Assembly (NCBI GenBank): GCA_035079385.1
Contig: JAVHKY010000001.1
Span: 963,001-1,027,000 of the forward strand
Length of the DNA stretch: 64,000 bases
From: Aspidiotus rigidus
Taxonomy: Eukaryota > Arthropoda > Insecta > Hemiptera > Diaspididae
Reading direction: 5' to 3'
Positions 48,501 through 59,859 of this stretch are shown piece by piece. Under the pieces are notes generated by a model. That model worked only from the letters and a program-made list of their open reading frames with translations. It was not told the origin of the DNA and did not search any database. Position 1 is the stretch's first letter. Each line of letters begins with the position of its first letter. The position numbers were made by a program, and so were the translations under genes.

Positions 48501-51500
48501 TCGTAATTGTCGTTCGTTCGGGTGCAGGTATACCAGTATTTGTTGATGTTTTATGAAAGAAGAGGTCAAGTGGATCGTGTGTATCAATTGAGCGTCTTTC
48601 ATTGGAGTATACAGTTCCAAAATGATGATCTTTTAGTTAGTTGATGGTGACCGTGAACAGAAGTATTCGATTGTGGCTTACAAGATTTTGGAATGAGGAA
48701 CTCTTAATAATAGAGGATGCAGGTCTATCACTTGGAGAGAGCTTACAAACGCGTATAATTTTTCAATGTGAAAATAAGTAGTGTGAAAGATCATTTTACA
48801 TCAAGACGTTGAGCTTAATCACGGTTAGTGCACTAATTTTGGTTGATTCAAGTTATAGAGCACAAGAATGACCTAGAGGATCGTGTTACGGGAGATCAAA
48901 TACGAAAATAACTTACTGCAGGAAGACTCAAAATTTGAATATTTTGTACGTAGAAAATACGCAATTCCCCAACAAATTGTTCAAAATTTGACGGATACAA
49001 CATCGAAGAATATATTAAATCCTTGAAATACAATCGAAATTTCATTCGAAGAAGTGTCAAGGGAATAAGATGCGATAGTTTGTTGAATATAAATTTTTTT
49101 AAGTACATAACTTTTTTTCCCCCTTTTTTTCCTTTATTTTGATTTTGCAAAATTAACTCGTAAGAAAATCAGTGTGAGAAAGACAGAGTGATTACGTAAT
49201 GACTTTCGTTTTATTGCACTAAAGAAAAACTTGTTTCTCATTTTGCCACAAAAATATGATTCCATCATTCAGCAGGCAAAGACACAAATGAAAGAGGAAA
49301 TTCGTACAAAGTTCTATCATAAAAAGATAGCGAAGCATACGTACTTAGTAACGCCGAAATTCTTTCCTTTACATAATATGTATATATATTTTTTTGATAC
49401 ATTTCAAGAAACTTCTTTAAATAGATTTATTTTTCAACCATTCTCTGAAAATTCATTCAGGAGGAAAAACAGTATGAGGAAATTTTCTTGGCGCGGGCTA
49501 CCCCAGACTGAAAGGCAAAGCGGTGGAAAATACGAGATATTTTTTAGACCAGTTTCAACTTGCTTCATTCGAAATAGTAACGCTCTCTCTACGATTCTGA
49601 AAAAAGCTCGAAAATCCGACCCCATGAAACACATCGCTCGCTCGATCTACTGGGTTGAAAATGCGTTTGAAAGAACAAACTGAGTTCGGATAGCAAAGCG
49701 AGTGAATAATAGTGTTGCCGCTAGAAAACGCTCGGAACTCATTTTCTTGTACAAGTTGGACAGTACTTACGCTGGTAGATTTTTTGACACGATGAGTTGA
49801 ATAATATTACGAGCTTTCGAAAGAATGACAACATTTTTGAGTAGACTTGCATTGTTATAATTGCCTTCGCTTTTACTTATATTATTGCTTCTATTAAAGC
49901 CTCGCTTGTATTGCTTTTTCAGATAACCCAGCTTGGTGATACTTGCAGCTATGAACAGTATGCACGTGCAATTTGAATGGTTATTTTCGATTATGTCATC
50001 GAGCAAAACAATATTCAAGAAATAAAACTTGAATATTCATAATATTATGCTTTATCACTTATATCTTATGTATTTTTTGCAATTATAGCGCGAAAACCAC
50101 ACCATACAATGTTTTATGATTGTAATAGAGTAGTATTTTACTAGTGGCTTAAGATTTTCGAGAAACAACAAATTCTCGTAATTATTTGTAGTTCACTCAA
50201 GCTTATGCAGTCGAGGTTTGCTGTAAAGTTTTTCTGAATTATTTCTTTCCTTTGTCTGTAAGAATGGACTTGTTATGGGTCGGTAATAAATTATTCAGTA
50301 AGGTACTAGAATGTGAACCTGTTTCCAATATAATCATTGAAATTTGTTTGCATACCTTGAAAATTTTTCATTACTTAGAAAATAAAGGATTTACTCTTGG
50401 CCACTGTGTCTTCGCCCGGGACGAATATGTGGTTTATAGTGAGCAATCACAGAATTTTTGAAATATTTATGGCTACCTCACGATTGGAATTAGCCAGATA
50501 GTCTCCACAAGAATTTTCCAATAACGAGAAAATGAGAGCAAAAAGAATAAAGGAAAAAATTTGGGGTTTCCGATTAGTAGTTAATCGTGTAGGATTGTCC
50601 TTGAGCGAATCGGCCAATAAACAAATAAAAATTGGACAATGCGATAAAAGAAACATTCCCTCTCTCGCTTCTCGTAATGACAGATAGAGGGACGAAGCTG
50701 TGTCACTATAATCATGGATGTTTAAATGACATTCCCTGCCTCTGTAATTGTACCGAAACATACCTACTTACACACATGTTGTTAGTTTTGCATACTCAGA
50801 GAGCCGTTCATACGTCTCCGGCCAACGAACATTCGCAACTGAAGAAGAATACGTCAAAAATTTCCACTTTCTTCACAATTACCCACACAAAAAATACTCC
50901 TCTTCTCTGTCATTCGTAAAGTACACAGCACAAAAATCAAAAATTGTAATCCTCAAATTTTCCGTCTCGTATTCCACACTTCGATAAGACATTATGAAAG
51001 AAAATCTAGAAGTTGGACTCCAACAAACCGTAAGCCAATCAAATATTTAAAAAAGAAAAATTCTTAACAATCACGTCCATGGACTCTGGTCATCAATTGG
51101 GGTCATACTTTCGCTTTCCATTGAAAATTCTAACAATAAGACAAAAAAACTTATCGAAATGATCTACATTCTTGATACATCAGTGTTGTCGTGTATAAGA
51201 GTTGAAAATTCCTCTATGAGACTTCACACCGAAGACAAGTTGCAGGGCATGGTAAAATAGAGTAATCATAACTTTAAAATTGAAATAGAAAATTTTATTA
51301 GGTTCTTTCATTTAGATTGCTAAAAACCATTTGAGGATGCATCAAATTTGATGTAACAACTACAAGCACGCATATGTTCAAATTTAAGTAACTGGTTTAT
51401 GAGCATTTTCAATTTGGCAATATTTAACAATAATGCTCTCCTGGCTATGCTAAAAATTGAGAGGTATTCTTACTGCATGTGTAAGTATGTGTCAGTGCGT

Positions 51501-52554
51501 TAAGTAGCTCTGAAATCGTTGTCAAACAAGAACCTCTTCACAGAAACACGTGCATAATGACTGTGATAAGAATACCTTCAGGTCATTAGGCATCCCATTG
51601 ATAAATTTTCATACCTAAAAACGGAAAGAAAAAAGATACGTGTGGGCTTTTTAAAGAAGAGTAATGAGATAAAATTGAGGATGTACGAGTATCATCTCAT
51701 ATACGTGATAAATTAATGATATAATGAGCGATTTTCTATACTTAGTATTTCTACACAAGAATATATTTTTAGATATACTTTCAAGAACCGTAAATGATTC
51801 AAAGTGCAATTTTTAAACACGCAAAATATTTCCCCTAAGAAAAATGCAGAATTCACGTCTCACTCAATTTTGCCATTGATCGAAAGAATTCAGCTAATCT
51901 TTCAACCTAAATTTTTTTTTTTTATATAAATGAATATTATATGTCTTTATTCTCTCGATATCGAGCTGTAAACTGATTTTCAATTAAACATCTCGAATAA
52001 AAACAAAAAAAAATTATTTATTTTGAAAATATTTCTTATTTTTATTGAAAAGAAACTTGACGGCTAATGAATTTTCTGTGTCTGAAGAGACTGTACCCAT
52101 AAAATCAAGAACAGGAAAATGAAATAAATTGCGTTCGCATACGACTGAAAATTTGAACGAAGTAGGTGACGAGAATATTTTAGAGGAACGGGGAGAAGTT
52201 ATGCAAAATTTACATCTTCTACCAAGTCGAATTGCAGAGGCTGCTGTCGTAAGGAAGTTTACTCATTGTCATTTTTGTATGATAATATCGGCCGGGTGAA
52301 AATGAAGTAAACTATCTGTCACGTAATTAGGTACTCGGGAGTAATGTGGAGTAAGATAAAAATGAGCTACCGTAAACGCGCTGAATCTGAGTGGGATTCA
52401 AAAATCGCAAATATCAAAAAAAAGAATCTGAAAGATGCAATTGAACGAAGTATTTTTTTTTATAAGATACAAGAGAAAAGTCAAATAGTTTTAGTCACCC
52501 AGCATTCTTGGCAAACTTTTTCAAAAAATTCTTAATAAAAGACACCTTTGGTAC
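45541..52554. other. Long stretch with no supported gene
   Basis: Seven kilobases without a recognised domain, TIR pair or tandem repeat. The longest ORF (49231-49683, plus, 150 codons) is rich in Lys, Phe and Ser and matches no family I know. 46470-47460 is purine-rich with GAGA-type runs and less AT-rich. This is the longest TE-poor stretch of the window and the likeliest place for host introns or regulatory DNA, but the sequence alone does not show either. Confidence 0.3.
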
Positions 52555-53552
52555 TTGGAATCTAACAACCTCCTTATTTTAGAAAAAGACGCAACACTTC
52601 ACAGTCACTTATCGATCCCCAATCTCAAATCAACAACGCATTGCTTCACCAATCCACCCTATATTCCATCTTCTTTGATTTCCAGGAAGCCTTTCCCAGT
52701 GTCTGGACATATCTCCTGTTTTGGTATCCGAGGCCACCTTCCAAAAGTTTCCTCCACAATAGAGTCCTCATGGTAAAAATTCATAACATAAACCTCGGAT
52801 TACAATTCGATTAAAAGCTTACTTCGGCCCCTTACATTAGAATCGTCGAAGCCAAATGCACATGCGCTCTCAACATTATAAAATTTACCCCTTAGAAGGC
52901 TGAGACAGAAAACTTCTTCTCCAACACTACAAAACCCTCATCCGCTCTAGATTGGACTACGCTGCCCCAATATGTAACTTAGCCATCAAATCGCTCCTTG
53001 CTTCACTCGACCTCATTCAAACCACCTCCCTCAGATTAGTCCTAGGTGCCTGCCGTACGAGCCCTAAACTCAGCTCATGTGCAGAAGCCGCTGAACCTTC
53101 ACTCCACTTTCGTAGACTCACCCTAACTTCCAACTTTTTGTCATCAGTCTCCCAACCTTCCGCAATCTTCAACCAAATCTTCCACCATAATGATGACCGA
53201 TCTCCCACCAAACATATCCTTCTTCACTTCAACCATTCTCTTAACAAACCCTTCAAAGCGAATCCCCTACAATCCATACATACAGTGTTTCCCCCTAGAC
53301 GCTCCCTCAACCAAATATGTGTTAGAAATCCCCAAATCTCACAAAAAAAACCTGTTATACAACACATGAAAAAATTAATCCAAGAATATCCTGACTACAC
53401 TCTTTGCCTCACTGATGGGTCTAAATCATTGAACAAATCTGGTTACGCATACTCCATCGACGAAAAAATAACTTTTCACCGCAACAGTAACACGCCAGGC
53501 TCCATATTTACAACTGAACTCATGGCCATGCATGCCGGCCTTTCCCACGTTA
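52555..53552 (+). pseudogene. I-like non-LTR retrotransposon relic with RNase H
   Basis: An RT motif A segment FDFQEAFPSVWTYLLFWY (52674-52727) is followed by FLHNRVLMVKIHNINLGLQF, then an internal deletion that removes the YADD region. From about 52907 a frame opens: LLQHYKTLIRSRLDYAAPI, SLRLVLGACRTSP, the RRLTL block, then RNase H with LTDGSKSLNKSGYAYS (first Asp) and TTELMAMHAGL (catalytic Glu). The RNase H would remove RNA from the cDNA hybrid. The frame runs into HEL-m copy C at 53553, which truncates the protein. The second RT and RNase H halves are absent. Confidence 0.7.
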
Positions 53553-54447
53553 CGACGGCTTCCTTAACGAAGTTAAACGAGGGGTTGTTCTATGGTTCGA
53601 ATTGGTTTCGGTATCGAGAATTCAAATTGGAGTCTTGAGAAGTCTCAAGTTTTTCTCAGTCCGTATCGTATCATGGTGTATATAGCCTGAAAGTGAAAAT
53701 TTTCCAAGTCCCTTTCCTATCATTTAGTCCTCTTTCTTTAATATATCATGGTTCAAGAGTCAAAATCGTTCTAAGTCTTCCCCCTAGCACAGCGGTACTC
53801 AACTTTTTTGAGCCACGATCAACTTTCAATATTTTCAAATGATCCGCGATCGACCGAAAAAAAAAAAAAAAAAATGAGGAGGAGGAGGAGGAGGAGGAGG
53901 ATTTATTAAAGCTTGTGACACAAAAATGATAGAAATTGGAATGGTACTCGTAAATTTTCTGATAAATGAAAAGATGTGGAATACTTTCAATGTGAAACTT
54001 TGCACTTGCTTTCACTACAATCTTTTCTGTATTCAGCTCATACTGAGTGAATGACATACGCATGCATTCATCCAAATGTCGATTTTTAACCTTTATCAAG
54101 AATTTAAGACATTGATTCTTTTTTTTTTCTTACAATTGCTCAAGAACGCTGGCGATCGACCCGTTGAGAACCGCTGTCCTAGCATATATTATGGTTCAAG
54201 AGTCGAAATTCTTCCAAGTCTCTTTCCTATCATATATTACATTTTGGCTCGGGAATCGAAGTTTTTCTAAGTCACCGTTCTATCACATACTATGGCAGAA
54301 AAGTCGAAATGTTTCTAACCCTCCAAAAAGTGAAAATTTTTTCTACGTCCAAATTCTTTATTAGGGTATGTCAGTTTTCGACGGATATCACATGGTGTAC
54401 GGCAAATTTTTCGAAAACTCCTTCGAATAGAACAGGTTCTCTGTTAA
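53553..54447 (+). mobile_element. HEL-m element copy C with a nested hAT
   Basis: Starts CGACGGCTTCCTTAACGAAG inside the RNase H frame. Diverged 45-bp units follow (53690-53780 and 54185-54330), then TTTATTAGGGTATGTCAG and the end AGAACAGGTTCTCTGTTAA. Removing the 387-bp hAT and one target repeat leaves about 500 bp, in line with copy B. The stop at 53636-53638 that ends the upstream frame lies in this element. Confidence 0.65.
53790..54176 (-). mobile_element. hAT element, internally deleted, with 8-bp duplication
   Basis: TIRs CAGCGGTACTCAAC and GTTGAGAACCGCTG match at 13 of 14 positions and are of the Charlie-like hAT type. Flanks CCCTAGCA (53782-53789) and TCCTAGCA (54177-54184) form an 8-bp target duplication with one mismatch. 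On the minus strand near 54095-53985 the frame IKVKNRHLDECMRMSFTQYE then ELNTEKIV resembles the end of the hAT dimerisation domain (..kNr..L.de.L...lr.a.t.Y.pd...lv). So this is a deletion derivative of an autonomous element, not just a MITE. A GAG microsatellite lies at 53876-53900. Confidence 0.85.
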
Positions 54448-55397
54448 TATGCAATAAATGCAAAATGTGCACTTCAAAAAAAAAAAAAAAAAAACAAAGA
54501 AGAGGAGAGGAGAGGAGAAAAAAACCTAGACTCAATACGCCATTCAGGTCCAACTTGCCAGCTTTTCGAACTAATGTCACCAGATACAGAGTATATCAAA
54601 GAAGGACTTGGAGAAACTCCGACCATCAAACGATATACAACAAGAGGAAACGTTTGTTACGGTAATAGTTTTACTTTTAAGTTTGCTTTTTAGTTCCAAA
54701 ATCTTATAATGACATCACGCCCTCTCTAAGTCACTCCTCCTCCCCGAACATAAATTCCCTCAAGTGAGTTCTTCCCTATTCTCTTCAATTAACTCCGTTA
54801 TTCGTTGGTACTAGTCTAATGTTCCACCTTTACTGTGAATAGTCAACCTATTTTCACGCACGATGATGAAATAGTGGTTCTAACTTTTGAAGGCGTGATC
54901 CGATATCATCAAACATATTATGAAACAACTGAATAGGCAATTTATAACATGTAAGATTTCCATTTTATAAGCATTAAGAGCTACAGAACGGGTTATTAGC
55001 TTGACTTCAATTTTTTGTAGGTATCAAATTTAGGAGACGGTAAGTGCCCGGTAGATGAAATAGTGCGATTTGATAAATTGTGAAAGTATAGAAATTTTTG
55101 TTTAGATTCGATTGTAAAATCGAGTAGTATATAAAACGTTCGTATATTAGAGTTCAGTTGATGGTGGAGTTACTCTGGACACCGTTCAGTCGTTATTTCT
55201 TCTTTGATGAGACGACTATTTTGTGTTTTGAATAGTGATCCTTGAATTCGTAAGAAATTCACGGATAATTTCTACGTTGATTCGATACAGTTATTTCCCC
55301 CCCCCCCCTCATGTAAATATTTTATAAAATTGAGAAACAATTGATCAACTAAGATTACTTTGAAAAGACAAAACACATTTCGTTAAACGCAATGATT
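54448..55397. other. No gene seen
   Basis: Contains a poly(A) run (54478-54495) followed by AGAGG microsatellite, and a C run near 55297-55308. I could not find the missing half of the I-like RNase H here. Confidence 0.4.
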
Positions 55398-55714
55398 TTA
55401 ACAGAAAACTTATTCCATTGGGGGGTTTTTTGAAAAATTTGCCGTGCATCGTGCGGTGTCCGGCGAAAACTGACCTACCCTCATAAAGGATTTGGACTTG
55501 AAAAATTATGACTTTTAAGCCACAATATTTGGTAGGAGGGGGACGTGGAGAAAATTTCGACTTCGAACCATAACATATAATAGAAGGGGGACTGAGAAAT
55601 AATTTCCATTCTCGTGCCATATTATACGACAGCAGAGGGACTCTGAATTCTCAATACCAAAACCAATTTGACCGATAGAACAAGTTCCCTGCGATCCTTG
55701 TTCAACTTCGTTAA
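55398..55714 (-). mobile_element. HEL-m element copy D, short and complete
   Basis: On the minus strand: TTAACGAAGTTGAACAAGG, GCAGGGAACTTGTTCTATCG, TTTGGTATTGAGAATTCAGA, three 45-bp-like units, TTTATGAGGGTAGGTCAGTT, GCACGATGCACGGCAAATTT and an end CCAATGGAATAAGTTTTCTG then TTAA. At 317 bp it shows the core layout without expansion. It lies just downstream of the Penelope-like relic. Confidence 0.7.
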
Positions 55715-55734
55715 TAAATGAATTATTTTCAACT

Positions 55735-56700
55735 TGCAAATAAAAGGATTCGTGGAAACAAAACGATGAGTATCATTTAAGAGAGATTCGCCAGAAACAG
55801 AAGAAGACGCAACAATTTTTTCTTCTTCTAAACGATTTAAATGACGACTCTTGGTGGCTTCATGGATCAATTCAAACTTAATGCAGTTGAAGTCGTGGAC
55901 ACTTGCGATACAATGTTTAGCGAGGGTGGATTTTTCAGGCTCTAAGCGACGAAAAGCATAACGATGGACAGTAGAACGATCTTCGAGAGAGCGAACTAGC
56001 CCGATAGACCCCGCAAGATTCTGCAGGGGAGGGCTCAGCCTTAAGAGAGGATAGATGGCCTAAAGTGAGGATCGAGTAGAAGGCGCACCGGTTCTAAAGT
56101 TTCGAGTGCTTCGTCTATTTTATAAGAATACTGGCCTAGGAAAAGGAGGCGAATCCAACACTTACGACGAGGAGGATCAGCTCGTAAGGATGAATGATTA
56201 GGAGATATGGCTCGTCGAAGAAATTTACGAGTGTAAGGAAGATTATTGAGACGAGCAGGATGAATGATATGTGTTTTTTCGATATGGAAATTACGCAGAG
56301 AAAGAGGAATAGTGAGGAAACGGTGAGTTAAGGCTAGCAAAGTTGCGAATTTGTGAGAATGATGATGAAGCGATAAACCATTGATGAGGACGCCGGTATG
56401 GGAAGGTTAGCGAAATGAGGAACACGAGAGTTGGCTTCAAGATGGAGAAAGATTGTGAGATTAAGGAAGTTGATGGATGACCTTTCTCTTTCGAGAGTGA
56501 AGTTGATAGTAGGATGCAGAGAGTTGAGGAAGATGAGAAGAGATTCGAGCTCAGGTACGGAACCATTTCAAATACAAAGAATATCGTTCATGTATTTTAG
56601 CCAGGTGAGGATGTGAGGTTGAGGAAGAAGAGGGTTAGAGAGCAGACTAGATTCGAGCTGATCCATAAAGACGTCTTGAAATAGCGAGGAGACTACCTAT
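55735..56700 (-). pseudogene. Second Penelope-like element relic
   Basis: Minus-strand order: SSLFQDVFMDQLESSLLS and WLKYMNDILCI (about 56690-56570), the RT catalytic block with YMND where YVDD is usual. Next come ELESLLIFLNSLHPTINFTL, then LTHRFLTIPLSLRNFHIEK (near 56325), the conserved linker helix. Finally, across frames, STVHRYAFRRLEPEKSTLAK and HCIASVHDFNCIKF (near 55960-55880), the second half of the GIY-YIG nuclease, ending at IHEATKSRHLNRLEEEKIVA. Several frame changes make it inactive. The first half of GIY-YIG (the GIY and YIG strands) appears deleted near 56030. It is a different subfamily from the 12.4-13.3 kb copy, judged by its linker and catalytic box. Confidence 0.65.
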
Positions 56701-58400
56701 TGATGCCTTGACTCATCAACAGGTCGTGAAATAAATTTCTTTACGTGATTGTATTTTCTTTTATTCAACTAATAACAATCTCTGATGAGGCTTTTTCTTT
56801 TATAAAATTATAGCGAAATTGATGACGACAATCAAAATTTATTTACACAGTATATTTTAACCATTTCAATGGTCAACAATTTAGTCTACCGAAGGACTTG
56901 CTTTCTTAAGAAAAAGTATGAATTATAAACATCATAAGAAAGGTAAAATCGAAGTAATTCAATACCTTTAGAACGAAGTATTTTTGTTGATTAATTTTGT
57001 TAATTTCATTTCTGAATTAAATTGATGTTGAAAGCTTTCGTACGTATCACTCCTCACTCCAGTCTCTTCTTCCATACTGTCGTATTCAGAGGTACGTAGT
57101 TAACGCGCACACAATCTTTTCTCGCGCGTTTCAATTTTTATTGAGATCATTCAATTAAGCTATACGTGTACAGGGAGAACTAGCATGAGTAGGTTGTATT
57201 GTCTAAAAACGATTAGGACGTTTTTATTTTCCTTTCTATTTTACACAAACTTTTATACAAATCACCCAATCTATTGCCTAAGTAATACTTCAAGTATATA
57301 AATTTCATTTCGGATTCAACTTTTTAAAATAATTTGTAATTAGGTAATCTGAATTTTTTGAATTGAATAAGGGTACAGGTAAAGTACACAGATAACAGAG
57401 TCTGCGTGGTGTGCATAACTGCGGAGTTCGCAATTTTCAAAAGAAATTTTTTAGTTTTATAAATATTTTTTGCGAACATTGTAGGTACGTCTCAAAGTTA
57501 CACAGTAAAGAAGAATGCGCTAACAAAGTAACACTTGCAACTATACACATATGGCGTATAATAAACCAACGATACTGCTCGACCAGCGTGGGCTCATCCC
57601 GCATGCAGATGTTACACTATAGGGGCGTACTCCAGTTTTTCCCCAGTTTTTTACACAAAAAACTGAAAGCTTTGCACCACTTTCTCGTAAATTTAGAATT
57701 TTCCATGTACGTAATTTTCAAACATACATTAAGTACGCGGGAGTCCGTAAGTTATTTACCAAAGCCCGACGAACTTTTGCCAGTAAGCTACACATGAAAT
57801 GCTTACGGTGCCTTATTTTCCGATACAGTTTCTAATTAAGTCGTACGCTAAAGAGAATCCGAAGAGAACAAGAGCCATTTTGACGTAGGAAAGTACCTGA
57901 CAAAAAATAATACAATTATTTCGAAAGTGCCAAATATTTTACCCCACCGTTTAATAGAGTAATATTGGCTTGGAATAATTTTGAGGCTGTCGCATCATCA
58001 GGTCGGTATGAATTTGAATCCCAACGACGGGAATTACTTTACAATTTTTTTCCTCTTAACCGCTGTAATCCAAATTATTAGCACGTTGGAAATAATCAAT
58101 TCATAGATTCACATAAATGTATAAGGGGAATGGAAGTGTGTTTTGAGTCATCTCTATTCCTTGAAAATAATCATCTTTTCTCATGAAGATCGCGTTCGCC
58201 TAGAATTTATTGTAAGCTAATTATTAGGGTTATCCTTCATAAATTATTTAGCCAAAGATGATAATAAAAGCATAACTTAGTCTGCTCAACTTTTTTTCGT
58301 TATCTGCGAGGTCGGACCTCATCTTCGTTTAAATTAAAATAAGTGGAATATTATAAAGCAAATTCTGCAGTGCTTTTCTCGTTTTATTTAAAAATTCATT
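56701..58400. other. No gene seen
   Basis: An ORF of 128 codons at 57411-57797 has no recognised domain. No repeats or TIRs were identified. Confidence 0.35.
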
Positions 58401-58500
58401 GGTGCCATTCTAGTGTGCGTTCTACCTCTGACAATGTGTACTACCTATGTGTGCATATGTTCTACCTCGACATGAAACACTATTTCAGTGTGCGTTCTAC
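58401..58500. repeat. Merlin left subterminal repeats
   Basis: TGTGCGTTCTACC occurs at 58414-58426 and 58488-58500, with a related GTGCATATGTTCTACC near 58451-58466. A reverse partner GTAGAACGCA lies inside the right end near 59800 in addition to the terminal one. These are probable transposase binding sites. Confidence 0.6.
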
Positions 58501-58707
58501 CGTAAGGTTATTAGCGTAACCTCGGAGACACCAAGAGGAGGTCACCTTACAAGTCTCCCAAAAATAAACCCTCAGTGAGGTATCGTTCAAAATGAATCAA
58601 TCTTGGATAAGGTATCGTTCGAAATGTGGTCTCTATTATGCTATACTATGTGTATCGTATGTTGTCCGGATATCTTCTAAGAAGGCAAGGAAAAGGTCTT
58701 CTGCATT

Positions 58708-59508
58708 TCACCGCCACATCTTCCAGCAGTAGAAGTTCAAGTGCGACTGAAGCGTATGAAGAGGAACACCTCTCTTCTTCTTCATTATCGACACTATAGC
58801 GTCCAACCATGAACATTCCACGGCTTGCGTATGCGCACCAGTGCCCGGGTCAGGGTAGTTCTCTTGACGATTGACAGTGAAATGGCGGAAACCCTCAGCT
58901 TGCAAACAGCGGTACGCTGGCCATGCGTTGGAATGTATCTGGGACCCTCGCGGACACTCTCGCTTAATAATTGGAAGGAGAGTCAGAACTACAAAATAGC
59001 GGCAGTCGCGCCCTTGCCGAAGGCCGAAGACCCACGGACCATCAATACTGGCGCCATGATTCTGGTTATTCTGAACGTTGGCGTCGTCGTTTTCGCTGTC
59101 TGGGGCCACGTCACCTCTGAATATGCGACCGCGATTATACTTTCGCTTCCCAGCGAAACGGGCTTCATCAATTTGGGTCGGTTCTTCGTCAGTGCCAACC
59201 ATTTTCGTTTTCTTCTCAAGCACAGCGGTGCAAACCTCTCGACACATGTTGTACCAATCGGTAATACTGCCGACGGACTTGCCCGTGAGGTTGTGAGCCT
59301 GCTGTATTGGAATTTCGAGCACGAAGAGGAATACAATTTCCATAATATCGCACAGGGTGAAATTGCATTTGACCCTACCGTTGAGGTCCGTGTAATGGAA
59401 CAAGGCGTTGCCTTCACGCACCGACCACGTTGTTTGACAGCTCTTCTTGGGACAACGAAGAATTGGAATCCATTCGCCGCTGCGATTCTTTCGTCGCTTT
59501 TCGCTCAT
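58708..59508 (-). CDS. Merlin (ISXO2/IS1595-like) DDE transposase
   Basis: The 266-codon ORF cuts and pastes its own element by binding the TIRs. Residues 19-24 (CPKKSC) are the second half of an N-terminal zinc ribbon. The DDE core has QIDEARFAGKRKYNRGR (first acidic residue D114), then GPWVFGLRQG (157-166), then IHSNAWPAYRCL (191-202), and HTQAVECSW (226-234) with E231. In the family the second acidic residue sits where N194 is found (usually D in tDgW.aY). Codon AAC suggests a G-to-A change, which would abolish catalysis. The other half of the zinc ribbon (DPCHKWGSH) lies in frame upstream of the chosen Met, bounded by a TGA at 59551-59553. The true start may therefore be lost or spliced. 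Otherwise the frame is intact. Confidence 0.9.
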   Translation of the reverse strand: MSEKRRKNRSGEWIPILRCPKKSCQTTWSVREGNALFHYTDLNGRVKCNFTLCDIMEIVFLFVLEIPIQQAHNLTGKSVGSITDWYNMCREVCTAVLEKKTKMVGTDEEPTQIDEARFAGKRKYNRGRIFRGDVAPDSENDDANVQNNQNHGASIDGPWVFGLRQGRDCRYFVVLTLLPIIKRECPRGSQIHSNAWPAYRCLQAEGFRHFTVNRQENYPDPGTGAHTQAVECSWLDAIVSIMKKKRGVPLHTLQSHLNFYCWKMWR

Positions 59509-59859
59509 ATGTGAGCCCCATTTGTGACAGGGATCGTGGTCGTCAACATGTCAAAGTAGCAGATTTTCGCGCAGAAAACTAACACATGTCGCTTCAGAAG
59601 CGAGAACATTTATATGAAAGTCTTTAAGAAGCATATTTTCTATATAATTTAACACAACACCAAGGAATGAATGATGTGTACCAAGGAAGTCGCTAAATAA
59701 TAAGCACTACCAACTTTATGTACAAGTAGGAATTCGAGAATAGGTGCACATGCGCGTATAATCTCCTAACCAGTGCTTTAGCAGGCGCTTATGCAAGTAG
59801 AACGCAGCTTTACGGTATAACACACACTATCGTGGTAGAACGCATACTAGAATGGCATC

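Larger units (their letters stand above)
58401..59859 (-). mobile_element. Full-length Merlin DNA transposon
   Basis: The left terminus begins GGTGCCATTCTAGTGTGCG and continues TTCTACC (58401-58426). The right terminus reads GGTAGAACGCATACTAG then AATGGCATC (59834-59859); they are inverted repeats over about 26 bp with two mismatches. The TIR starts with GG, as in Merlin. The flanks AATTCATT and GACTTATT agree at 5 of 8 positions, a weak trace of the 8-bp duplication typical of the group. The single ORF encodes an ISXO2/IS1595-like transposase. Total length 1459 bp, normal for Merlin. Confidence 0.85.

Noticed and set aside
49231..49683. 150-codon plus-strand ORF
   Set aside because: No recognisable domain, AT-driven composition and no sign of splice or start context; not enough to call a gene.
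53877..53900. GAG microsatellite as a possible coding Glu/Ser run
   Set aside because: It lies inside the non-coding part of the hAT derivative after an A run and is not in frame with the transposase relic.
58825..59514. 229-codon plus-strand ORF
   Set aside because: It is the antisense shadow of the Merlin transposase, which has clear family motifs on the minus strand.
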